NCBI GenBank assembly: GCA_032622095.1
Contig: CP136065.1
Location: 43,007,503-43,071,502, forward strand
Origin: Siphonodentalium dalli
Taxonomy: Eukaryota > Mollusca > Scaphopoda > Gadilida > Siphonodentaliidae
Length of the DNA stretch: 64,000 bases
Direction: 5' to 3'
In this document: positions 24,001 to 37,500 of the stretch, piece by piece
Layout: each line of letters opens with the position of its first letter
How positions within the stretch are numbered: position 1 is the stretch's first letter
Notes under the pieces: generated by a model
Databases searched by the model: none
The model's input: only the letters and a program-made list of their open reading frames with translations
What the model was told of the DNA's origin: nothing
Translations under genes and position numbers: made by a program

Positions 24001-25597
24001 AAAGGATTCCAATCAGAATTCACTATTAGTACCACCAAGATAACGGAGTCCAATCAGAATTCACTATTAGTAGCACCAAGATAAAGGAGTCCAATCAGAA
24101 CTCACTATTAGTAGCACCAAGATAAAGGAGTCCAATCAGAATTCACTATTAGTAGCACCAAGATAAAGGAGTCCAATCAGAATTCGCTAATAGTAGCACC
24201 AATATAAAGGAGTCCAATCAGAACTCACTATTAGTAGCACCAAGATAAAGGAGTCCAATCAGAACTCACTATTAGTAGCACCAAGATAAAGGAGTCCAAT
24301 CAGAATTCACTATTAGTAGCACCAAGATAAAGGAGTCCAATCAGAATTCGCTATTAGTAGCACCAAGATAATGGTGTCCCATCAGAACTCACTATTAGTA
24401 GCACCAAGATAAAGGAGTCCAATCAGAACTCACTATTAGTAGCACCAAGATAAAGGTGTCCAATCAGAATTCACTATTAATAGCACCAAGATAAAGGAGT
24501 CCAATCAGAATTCGCTATTAGTAGCACCAATATAAAGGAGTCCAATCAGAACTCACTATTAGTAGCACCAAGATAAAGGAGTCCAATCAGAACTCACTAT
24601 TAGTAGCACCAAGATAAAGGAGTCCAATCAGAATTCACTATTAGTAGCACCAAGATAAAGGAGTCCAATCAGAATTCGCTATTAGTAGCACCAATTTAAA
24701 GGAGTCCAATCAGAACTCACTATTAGTAGCACCAAGATAAAGGAGTCCAATTAGAATTCACTATTAGTAGCACCAAGATAACGGAGTCCAATCAGAATTC
24801 ACTATTAGTAGCACCAAGATAACGGAGTCCAATCAGAATTCACTATTAGTAGCACCAAGATAACGGAGTCCAATCATAATTCACTATTAGTAGCACCAAT
24901 ATAAAGGATTCCAATCAGAATTCACTATTAGTAGCACCAAGATAAAGGAGTCCAATCAGAATTCACTATTAGTAGCACCAAGATAACGGAGTCCAATTAG
25001 AATTCACTATTAGTAGCACCAAGATAACGGAGTCCAATCAGAATTCACTATTAGTAGCACCAAGATAAAGGAGTCCAATCAGAATTCACTATTAGTAGCA
25101 CCAAGATAAAGGAGTCCAATCAGAATTCACTATTAGTAGCTCCAAGATAAAGGCGTCCAATCAGAACCCATTATTAGTAGCACCAAGATAAAGGAGTCCA
25201 ATCAGAATTAACTATTAGTAGCACCAATATAACAGAGTCCAATCAGAACTCACTATTAGTAGCACCAAGATAACGGAGTCCAATCAGAATTCACTATTAG
25301 TAGCACCAAGATAAAGGAGTCCAATCAGTACTCACTATTAGTAGTACCAAGATAAAGGAGTCCAATCAGAACTCACTATTAGTAGCACCAAGATAAAGAA
25401 GTCCAATCAGTACTCACTATTAGTAGTACCAAGATAAAGTAGTCCAATCAGAATTCACTATTAGTAGCACCAAGATAAAGGAGTCCAATCAGAATTCACT
25501 ATTAGTAGCACCAAGATAACGGAGTCCAATCAGAATTCACTATTAGTACCACCAAGATAACGGAGTCCAATCAGAATTCACTATTAGTAGCACCAAG
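21047..25597. repeat. 4,550-bp higher-order repeat (marker to marker)
   Basis: The distance between GACAAAGG at 21047 and 25597 is 4,550 bp, or 111 monomers minus one base. The AGCTCC markers at 20588 and 22105 recur at 25138 and 26655 with the same 4,550-bp displacement, so this is a true higher-order tandem repeat and not a chance recurrence of one variant. The same period is present in unit E (57273 to 61823). Confidence 0.85.
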
Positions 25598-28500
25598 ACA
25601 AAGGAGTCCAATCAGAACTCACTATTAGTAGCACCAAGATAAAGGAGTCCAATCAGAATTCACTATTAGTAGCACCAAGATAAAGGAGTCCAATCAGAAT
25701 TCGCTAATAGTAGCACCAATATAAAGGAGTCCAATCAGAACTCACTATTAGTAGCACCAAGATAAAGGAGTCCAATCAGAACTCACTATTAGTAGCACCA
25801 AGATAAAGTAGTCCAATCAGAATTCACTATTAGTAGCACCAAGATAAAGGAGTCCAATCAGAATTCGCTATTAGTAGCACCAAGATAATGGTGTCCCATC
25901 AGAACTCACTATTAGTAGCACCAAGATAAAGGAGTCCAATCAGAACTCACTATTAGTAGCACCAAGATAAAGGTGTCCAATCAGAATTCACTATTAATAG
26001 CACCAAGATAAAGGAGTCCAATCAGAATTCGCTATTAGTAGCACCAATATAAAGGAGTCCAATCAGAACTCACTATTAGTAGCACCAAGATAAAGGAGTC
26101 CAATCAGAACTCACTATTAGTAGCACCAAGATAAAGGAGTCCAATCAGAATTCACTATTAGTAGCACCAAGATAAAGGAGTCCAATCAGAATTCGCTATT
26201 AGTAGCACCAATATAAAGGAGTCCAATCAGAACTCACTATTAGTAGCACCAAGATAAAGGAGTCCAATCAGAATTCACTATTAGTAGCACCAAGATAACG
26301 GAGTCCAATCAGAATTCACTATTAGTAGCACCAAGATAACGGAGTCCAATCAGAATTCACTATTAGTAGCACCAAGATAACGGAGTCCAATCATAATTCA
26401 CTATTAGTAGCACCAATATAAAGGAGTCCAATCAGAATTCACTATTAGTAGCACCAAGATAAAGGAGTCCAATCAGAATTCACTATTAGTAGCACCAAGA
26501 TAACGGAGTCCAATCAGAATTCACTATTAGTAGCACCAAGATAACGGAGTCCAATCAGAATTCACTATTAGTAGCACCAAGATAAAGGAGTCCAATCAGA
26601 ATTCACTATTAGTAGCACCAAGATAAAGGAGTCCAATCAGAATTCACTATTAGTAGCTCCAAGATAAAGGCGTCCAATCAGAACCCATTATTAGTAGCAC
26701 CAAGATAAAGGAGTCCAATCAGAATTAACTATTAGTAGCACCAATATAACAGAGTCCAATCAGAACTCACTATTAGTAGCACCAAGATAACGGAGTCCAA
26801 TCAGAATTCACTATTAGTAGCACCAAGATAAAGGAGTCCAATCAGTACTCACTATTAGTAGTACCAAGATAAAGGAGTCCAATCAGAACTCACTATTAGT
26901 AGCACCAAGATAAAGTCCAATCAGTACTCACTATTAGTAGTACCAAGATAAAGGAGTCCAATCAGAATTCACTGTTAGTAGCACCAAGATAAAGGAGTCC
27001 AATCAGAATTCACTATTAGTAGTACCAAGATAAAGGAGTCCAATCAGTACTCACTATTAGTAGTACCAAGATAAAGGAGTCCAATCAGAATTCACTATTA
27101 GTAGCACCAAGATAAAGGAGTCCAATCAGAACTCACTATTAGTAGTACCAAGATAAAGGAGTCCAATCAGTACTCACTATTAGTAGTACCAAGATAAAGA
27201 GTCCAGTCAGAACTCACTATTAGTAGTACCAAGATAAAGGAGTCCAATCAGAACTCACTATTAGTAGCACCAAGATAAAGAAGTCCAATCAGTAGTCACT
27301 ATTAGTAGTACCAAGATAAAGTAGTCCAATCAGAATTCACTATTAGTAGCACCAAGATAACGGAGTCCAATCATAATTCACTATTAGTAGCACCAATATA
27401 AAGGATTCCAATCAGAATTCACTATTAGTAGCACCAAGATAAAGGAGTCCAATCAGAATTCACTATTAGTAGCACCAAGATAAAGGAGTCCAATCAGAAC
27501 TCACTATTAGTAGCACCAAGATAAAGGAGTCCAATCAGAATTCACTATTAGTAGCACCAAGATAAAGGAGTCCAATCAGAATTCGCTATTAGTAGCACCA
27601 ATATAAAGGAGTCCAATCAGAACTCACTATTAGTAGCACCAAGATAAAGGAGTCCAATCAGAATTCACTATTAGTAGCACCAAGATAACGGAGTCCAATC
27701 AGAATTCACTATTAGTAGCACCAAGATAACGGGAGTCCAATCAGAATTCACTATTAGTAGCACCAAGATAACGGAGTCCAATCATAATTCACTATTAGTA
27801 GCACCAATATAAAGGAGTCCAATCAGAATTCACTATTAGTAGCACCAAGATAAAGGAGTCCAATCAGAATTCACTATTAGTAGCACCAAGATAACGGAGT
27901 CCAATCAGAATTCACTATTAGTAGCACCAAGATAACGGAGTCCAATCAGAATTCACTATTAGTAGCACCAAGATAAAGGAGTCCAATCAGAATTCACTAT
28001 TAGTAGCTCCAAGATAAAGGCGTCCAATCAGAATTCACTATTAGTAGCACCAAGATAACGGAGTCCAATCAGAATTCACTATTAGTAGCACCAAGATAAA
28101 GGAGTCCAATCAGAATTCACTATTAGTAGCACCAAGATAAAGGAGTCCAATCAGAATTCACTATTAGTAGCTCCAAGATAAAGGCGTCCAATCAGAACCC
28201 ATTATTAGTAGCACCAAGATAAAGGAGTCCAATCAGAATTAACTATTAGTAGCACCAATATAACAGAGTCCAATCAGAACTCACTATTAGTAGCACCAAG
28301 ATAACGGAGTCCAATCAGAATTCACTATTAGTAGCACCAAGATAAAGGAGTCCAATCAGTACTCACTATTAGTAGTACCAAGATAAAGGAGTCCAATCAG
28401 AACTCACTATTAGTAGCACCAAGATAAAGAAGTCCAATCAGTACTCACTATTAGTAGTACCAAGATAAAGGTGTCCAATCAGAACTCACTATTAGTAGCA

Positions 28501-31500
28501 CCAATATAAAGGAGTCCAATCAGAATTCACTATTAGTAGCACCAAGATAAAGGAGTCCAATCAGAATTCACTATTAGTAGCACCAAGATAACGGAGTCCA
28601 ATCAGAATTCACTATTAGTAGCACCAAGATAACGGAGTCCAATCAGAATTCACTATTAGTAGCACCAAGATAAAGGAGTCCAATCAGAATTCACTATTAG
28701 TAGCACCAAGATAAAGGAGTCCAATCAGAATTCACTATTAGTAGCTCCAAGATAAAGGCGTCCAATCAGAACCCATTATTAGTAGCACCAAGATAAAGGA
28801 GTCCAATCAGAATTAACTATTAGTAGCACCAATATAACAGAGTCCAATCAGAACTCACTATTAGTAGCACCAAGATAACGGAGTCCAATCAGAATTCACT
28901 ATTAGTAGCACCAAGATAAAGGAGTCCAATCAGTACTCACTATTAGTAGTACCAAGATAAAGGAGTCCAATCAGAACTCACTATTAGTAGCACCAAGATA
29001 AAGTCCAATCAGTACTCACTATTAGTAGTACCAAGATAAAGGAGTCCAATCAGAATTCACTGTTAGTAGCACCAAGATAAAGGAGTCCAATCAGAATTCA
29101 CTATTAGTAGTACCAAGATAAAGGAGTCCAATCAGTACTCACTATTAGTAGTACCAAGATAAAGGAGTCCAATCAGAATTCACTATTAGTAGCACCAAGA
29201 TAAAGGAGTCCAATCAGAACTCACTATTAGTAGTACCAAGATAAAGGAGTCCAATCAGTACTCACTATTAGTAGTACCAAGATAAAGAGTCCAGTCAGAA
29301 CTCACTATTAGTAGTACCAAGATAAAGGAGTCCAATCAGAACTCACTATTAGTAGCACCAAGATAAAGAAGTCCAATCAGTAGTCACTATTAGTAGTACC
29401 AAGATAAAGTAGTCCAATCAGAATTCACTATTAGTAGCACCAAGATAACGGAGTCCAATCATAATTCACTATTAGTAGCACCAATATAAAGGATTCCAAT
29501 CAGAATTCACTATTAGTAGCACCAAGATAAAGGAGTCCAATCAGAATTCACTATTAGTAGCACCAAGATAAAGGAGTCCAATCAGAACTCACTATTAGTA
29601 GCACCAAGATAAAGGAGTCCAATCAGAATTCACTATTAGTAGCACCAAGATAAAGGAGTCCAATCAGAATTCGCTATTAGTAGCACCAATATAAAGGAGT
29701 CCAATCAGAACTCACTATTAGTAGCACCAAGATAAAGGAGTCCAATCAGAATTCACTATTAGTAGCACCAAGATAACGGAGTCCAATCAGAATTCACTAT
29801 TAGTAGCACCAAGATAACGGGAGTCCAATCAGAATTCACTATTAGTAGCACCAAGATAACGGAGTCCAATCATAATTCACTATTAGTAGCACCAATATAA
29901 AGGAGTCCAATCAGAATTCACTATTAGTAGCACCAAGATAAAGGAGTCCAATCAGAATTCACTATTAGTAGCACCAAGATAACGGAGTCCAATCAGAATT
30001 CACTATTAGTAGCACCAAGATAACGGAGTCCAATCAGAATTCACTATTAGTAGCACCAAGATAAAGGAGTCCAATCAGAATTCACTATTAGTAGCTCCAA
30101 GATAAAGGCGTCCAATCAGAATTCACTATTAGTAGCACCAAGATAACGGAGTCCAATCAGAATTCACTATTAGTAGCACCAAGATAAAGGAGTCCAATCA
30201 GAATTCACTATTAGTAGCACCAAGATAAAGGAGTCCAATCAGAATTCACTATTAGTAGCTCCAAGATAAAGGCGTCCAATCAGAACCCATTATTAGTAGC
30301 ACCAAGATAAAGGAGTCCAATCAGAATTAACTATTAGTAGCACCAATATAACAGAGTCCAATCAGAACTCACTATTAGTAGCACCAAGATAACGGAGTCC
30401 AATCAGAATTCACTATTAGTAGCACCAAGATAAAGGAGTCCAATCAGTACTCACTATTAGTAGTACCAAGATAAAGGAGTCCAATCAGAACTCACTATTA
30501 GTAGCACCAAGATAAAGAAGTCCAATCAGTACTCACTATTAGTAGTACCAAGATAAAGGTGTCCAATCAGAACTCACTATTAGTAGCACCAAGATAAAGG
30601 AGTCCAATCAGAATTCACTATTAGTAGCACCAAGATAAAGGAGTCCAATCAGAATTCGCTATTAGTAGCACCAAGATAATGGTGTCCCATCAGAACTCAC
30701 TATTAGTAGGACCAAGATAAAGGAGTCCAATCAGAACTCACTATTAGTAGCACCAAGATAAAGGTGTCCAATCAGAATTCACTATTAATAGCACCAAGAT
30801 AAAGGAGTCCAATCAGAATTCGCTATTAGTAGCACCAATATAAAGGAGTCCAATCAGAACTCACTATTAGTAGCACCAAGATAAAGGAGTCCAATCAGAA
30901 CTCACTATTAGTAGCACCAAGATAAAGGAGTCCAATCAGAATTCACTATTAGTAGCACCAAGATAAAGGAGTCCAATCAGAATTCGCTATTAGTAGCACC
31001 AATATAAAGGAGTCCAATCAGAACTCACTATTAGTAGCACCAAGATAAAGGAGTCCAATCAGAATTCACTATTAGTAGCACCAAGATAACGGAGTCCAAT
31101 CAGAATTCACTATTAGTAGCACCAAGATAACGGAGTCCAATCAGAATTCACTATTAGTAGCACCAAGATAACGGAGTCCAATCATAATTCACTATTAGTA
31201 GCACCAATATAAAGGAGTCCAATCAGAATTCACTATTAGTAGCACCAAGATAAAGGAGTCCAATCAGAATTCACTATTAGTAGCACCAAGATAACGGAGT
31301 CCAATCAGAATTCACTATTAGTAGCACCAAGATAACGGAGTCCAATCAGAATTCACTATTAGTAGCACCAAGATAAAGGAGTCCAATCAGAATTCACTAT
31401 TAGTAGCTCCAAGATAAAGGCGTCCAATCAGAACCCATTATTAGTAGCACCAAGATAAAGGAGTCCAATCAGAATTAACTATTAGTAGCACCAATATAAC

Positions 31501-34500
31501 AGAGTCCAATCAGAACTCACTATTAGTAGCACCAAGATAACGGAGTCCAATCAGAATTCACTATTAGTAGCACCAAGATAAAGGAGTCCAATCAGTACTC
31601 ACTATTAGTAGTACCAAGATAAAGGAGTCCAATCAGAACTCACTATTAGTAGCACCAAGATAAAGAAGTCCAATCAGTACTCACTATTAGTAGTACCAAG
31701 ATAAAGGAGTCCAATCAGAATTCACTGTTAGTAGCACCAAGATAAAGGAGTCCAATCAGAATTCACTATTAGTAGTACCAAGATAAAGGAGTCCAATCAG
31801 TACTCACTATTAGTAGTACCAAGATAAAGGAGTCCAATCAGAATTCACTATTAGTAGCACCAAGATAAAGGAGTCCAATCAGAACTCACTATTAGTAGTA
31901 CCAAGATAAAGGAGTCCAATCAGTACTCACTATTAGTAGTACCAAGATAAAGAGTCCAGTCAGAACTCACTATTAGTAGTACCAAGATAAAGGAGTCCAA
32001 TCAGAACTCACTATTAGTAGCACCAAGATAAAGAAGTCCAATCAGTAGTCACTATTAGTAGTACCAAGATAAAGTAGTCCAATCAGAATTCACTATTAGT
32101 AGCACCAAGATAACGGAGTCCAATCATAATTCACTATTAGTAGCACCAATATAAAGGATTCCAATCAGAATTCACTATTAGTACCACCAAGATAACGGAG
32201 TCCAATCAGAATTCACTATTAGTAGCACCAAGATAAAGGAGTCCAATCAGAACTCACTATTAGTAGCACCAAGATAAAGGAGTCCAATCAGAATTCACTA
32301 TTAGTAGCACCAAGATAAAGGAGTCCAATCAGAATTCGCTAATAGTAGCACCAATATAAAGGAGTCCAATCAGAACTCACTATTAGTAGCACCAAGATAA
32401 AGGAGTCCAATCAGAACTCACTATTAGTAGCACCAAGATAAAGGAGTCCAATCAGAATTCACTATTAGTAGCACCAAGATAAAGGAGTCCAATCAGAATT
32501 CGCTATTAGTAGCACCAAGATAATGGTGTCCCATCAGAACTCACTATTAGTAGCACCAAGATAAAGGAGTCCAATCAGAACTCACTATTAGTAGCACCAA
32601 GATAAAGGTGTCCAATCAGAATTCACTATTAATAGCACCAAGATAAAGGAGTCCAATCAGAATTCGCTATTAGTAGCACCAATATAAAGGAGTCCAATCA
32701 GAACTCACTATTAGTAGCACCAAGATAAAGGAGTCCAATCAGAACTCACTATTAGTAGCACCAAGATAAAGGAGTCCAATCAGAATTCACTATTAGTAGC
32801 ACCAAGATAAAGGAGTCCAATCAGAATTCGCTATTAGTAGCACCAATTTAAAGGAGTCCAATCAGAACTCACTATTAGTAGCACCAAGATAAAGGAGTCC
32901 AATTAGAATTCACTATTAGTAGCACCAAGATAACGGAGTCCAATCAGAATTCACTATTAGTAGCACCAAGATAACGGAGTCCAATCAGAATTCACTATTA
33001 GTAGCACCAAGATAACGGAGTCCAATCATAATTCACTATTAGTAGCACCAATATAAAGGATTCCAATCAGAATTCACTATTAGTAGCACCAAGATAAAGG
33101 AGTCCAATCAGAATTCACTATTAGTAGCACCAAGATAACGGAGTCCAATTAGAATTCACTATTAGTAGCACCAAGATAACGGAGTCCAATCAGAATTCAC
33201 TATTAGTAGCACCAAGATAAAGGAGTCCAATCAGAATTCACTATTAGTAGCACCAAGATAAAGGAGTCCAATCAGAATTCACTATTAGTAGCTCCAAGAT
33301 AAAGGCGTCCAATCAGAACCCATTATTAGTAGCACCAAGATAAAGGAGTCCAATCAGAATTAACTATTAGTAGCACCAATATAACAGAGTCCAATCAGAA
33401 CTCACTATTAGTAGCACCAAGATAACGGAGTCCAATCAGAATTCACTATTAGTAGCACCAAGATAAAGGAGTCCAATCAGTACTCACTATTAGTAGTACC
33501 AAGATAAAGGAGTCCAATCAGAACTCACTATTAGTAGCACCAAGATAAAGAAGTCCAATCAGTACTCACTATTAGTAGTACCAAGATAAAGTAGTCCAAT
33601 CAGAATTCACTATTAGTAGCACCAAGATAAAGGAGTCCAATCAGAATTCACTATTAGTAGCACCAAGATAACGGAGTCCAATCAGAATTCACTATTAGTA
33701 CCACCAAGATAACGGAGTCCAATCAGAATTCACTATTAGTAGCACCAAGACAAAGGAGTCCAATCAGAACTCACTATTAGTAGCACCAAGATAAAGGAGT
33801 CCAATCAGAATTCACTATTAGTAGCACCAAGATAAAGGAGTCCAATCAGAATTCGCTAATAGTAGCACCAATATAAAGGAGTCCAATCAGAACTCACTAT
33901 TAGTAGCACCAAGATAAAGGAGTCCAATCAGAACTCACTATTAGTAGCACCAAGATAAAGTAGTCCAATCAGAATTCGCTATTAGTAGCACCAATATAAA
34001 GGAGTCCAATCAGTACTCACTATTAGTAGTACCAAGATAAAGGAGTCCAATCAGAACTCACTATTAGTAGCACCAAGATAAAGAAGTCCAATCAGTACTC
34101 ACTATTAGTAGTACCAAGATAAAGGAGTCCAATCAGAATTCACTGTTAGTAGCACCAAGATAAAGGAGTCCAATCAGAATTCACTATTAGTAGTACCAAG
34201 ATAAAGGAGTCCAATCAGTACTCACTATTAGTAGCACCAAGATAAAGAAGTCCAATCAGTACTCACTATTAGTAGTACCAAGATAAAGGAGTCCAATCAG
34301 AATTCACTGTTAGTAGCACCAAGATAAAGGAGTCCAATCAGTACTCACTATTAGTAGTACCAAGATAAAGGAGTCCAATCAGAACTCACTATTAGTAGCA
34401 CCAAGATAAAGAAGTCCAATCAGTACTCACTATTAGTAGTACCAAGATAAAGGAGTCCAATCAGAATTCACTGTTAGTAGCACCAAGATAAAGGAGTCCA

Positions 34501-37500
34501 ATCAGAACTCACTATTAGTAGCACCAAGATAAAGGAGTCCAATCAGAACTCACTATTAGTAGCACCAAGATAAAGGAGTCCAATCAGAATTCACTATTAG
34601 TAGCACCAAGATAAAGGAGTCCAATCAGAATTCGCTATTAGTAGCACCAATATAAAGGAGTCCAATCAGAACTCACTATTAGTAGCACCAAGATAAAGGA
34701 GTCCAATCAGAATTCACTATTAGTAGCACCAAGATAACGGAGTCCAATCAGAATTCACTATTAGTAGCACCAAGATAACGGAGTCCAATCAGAATTCACT
34801 ATTAGTAGCACCAAGATAACGGAGTCCAATCATAATTCACTATTAGTAGCACCAATATAAAGGAGTCCAATCAGAATTCACTATTAGTAGCACCAAGATA
34901 AAGGAGTCCAATCAGAATTCACTATTAGTAGCACCAAGATAACGGAGTCCAATCAGAATTCACTATTAGTAGCACCAAGATAACGGAGTCCAATCAGAAT
35001 TCACTATTAGTAGCACCAAGATAAAGGAGTCCAATCAGAATTCACTATTAGTAGCTCCAAGATAAAGGCGTCCAATCAGAACCCATTATTAGTAGCACCA
35101 AGATAAAGGAGTCCAATCAGAATTAACTATTAGTAGCACCAATATAACAGAGTCCAATCAGAACTCACTATTAGTAGCACCAAGATAACGGAGTCCAATC
35201 AGAATTCACTATTAGTAGCACCAAGATAAAGGAGTCCAATCAGTACTCACTATTAGTAGTACCAAGATAAAGGAGTCCAATCAGAACTCACTATTAGTAG
35301 CACCAAGATAAAGAAGTCCAATCAGTACTCACTATTAGTAGTACCAAGATAAAGGAGTCCAATCAGAATTCACTGTTAGTAGCACCAAGATAAAGGAGTC
35401 CAATCAGAATTCACTATTAGTAGTACCAAGATAAAGGAGTCCAATCAGTACTCACTATTAGTAGTACCAAGATAAAGGAGTCCAATCAGAATTCACTATT
35501 AGTAGCACCAAGATAAAGGAGTCCAATCAGAACTCACTATTAGTAGTACCAAGATAAAGGAGTCCAATCAGTACTCACTATTAGTAGTACCAAGATAAAG
35601 AGTCCAGTCAGAACTCACTATTAGTAGTACCAAGATAAAGGAGTCCAATCAGAACTCACTATTAGTAGCACCAAGATAAAGAAGTCCAATCAGTAGTCAC
35701 TATTAGTAGTACCAAGATAAAGTAGTCCAATCAGAATTCACTATTAGTAGCACCAAGATAACGGAGTCCAATCATAATTCACTATTAGTAGCACCAATAT
35801 AAAGGATTCCAATCAGAATTCACTATTAGTACCACCAAGATAACGGAGTCCAATCAGAATTCACTATTAGTAGCACCAAGATAAAGGAGTCCAATCAGAA
35901 CTCACTATTAGTAGCACCAAGATAAAGGAGTCCAATCAGAATTCACTATTAGTAGCACCAAGATAAAGGAGTCCAATCAGAATTCGCTAATAGTAGCACC
36001 AATATAAAGGAGTCCAATCAGAACTCACTATTAGTAGCACCAAGATAAAGGAGTCCAATCAGAACTCACTATTAGTAGCACCAAGATAAAGGAGTCCAAT
36101 CAGAATTCACTATTAGTAGCACCAAGATAAAGGAGTCCAATCAGAATTCGCTATTAGTAGCACCAAGATAATGGTGTCCCATCAGAACTCACTATTAGTA
36201 GCACCAAGATAAAGGAGTCCAATCAGAACTCACTATTAGTAGCACCAAGATAAAGGTGTCCAATCAGAATTCACTATTAATAGCACCAAGATAAAGGAGT
36301 CCAATCAGAATTCGCTATTAGTAGCACCAATATAAAGGAGTCCAATCAGAACTCACTATTAGTAGCACCAAGATAAAGGAGTCCAATCAGAACTCACTAT
36401 TAGTAGCACCAAGATAAAGGAGTCCAATCAGAATTCACTATTAGTAGCACCAAGATAAAGGAGTCCAATCAGAATTCGCTATTAGTAGCACCAATTTAAA
36501 GGAGTCCAATCAGAACTCACTATTAGTAGCACCAAGATAAAGGAGTCCAATTAGAATTCACTATTAGTAGCACCAAGATAACGGAGTCCAATCAGAATTC
36601 ACTATTAGTAGCACCAAGATAACGGAGTCCAATCAGAATTCACTATTAGTAGCACCAAGATAACGGAGTCCAATCATAATTCACTATTAGTAGCACCAAT
36701 ATAAAGGATTCCAATCAGAATTCACTATTAGTAGCACCAAGATAAAGGAGTCCAATCAGAATTCACTATTAGTAGCACCAAGATAACGGAGTCCAATTAG
36801 AATTCACTATTAGTAGCACCAAGATAACGGAGTCCAATCAGAATTCACTATTAGTAGCACCAAGATAAAGGAGTCCAATCAGAATTCACTATTAGTAGCA
36901 CCAAGATAAAGGAGTCCAATCAGAATTCACTATTAGTAGCTCCAAGATAAAGGCGTCCAATCAGAACCCATTATTAGTAGCACCAAGATAAAGGAGTCCA
37001 ATCAGAATTAACTATTAGTAGCACCAATATAACAGAGTCCAATCAGAACTCACTATTAGTAGCACCAAGATAACGGAGTCCAATCAGAATTCACTATTAG
37101 TAGCACCAAGATAAAGGAGTCCAATCAGTACTCACTATTAGTAGTACCAAGATAAAGGAGTCCAATCAGAACTCACTATTAGTAGCACCAAGATAAAGAA
37201 GTCCAATCAGTACTCACTATTAGTAGTACCAAGATAAAGTAGTCCAATCAGAATTCACTATTAGTAGCACCAAGATAAAGGAGTCCAATCAGAATTCACT
37301 ATTAGTAGCACCAAGATAACGGAGTCCAATCAGAATTCACTATTAGTACCACCAAGATAACGGAGTCCAATCAGAATTCACTATTAGTAGCACCAAGACA
37401 AAGGAGTCCAATCAGAACTCACTATTAGTAGCACCAAGATAAAGGAGTCCAATCAGAATTCACTATTAGTAGCACCAAGATAAAGGAGTCCAATCAGAAT

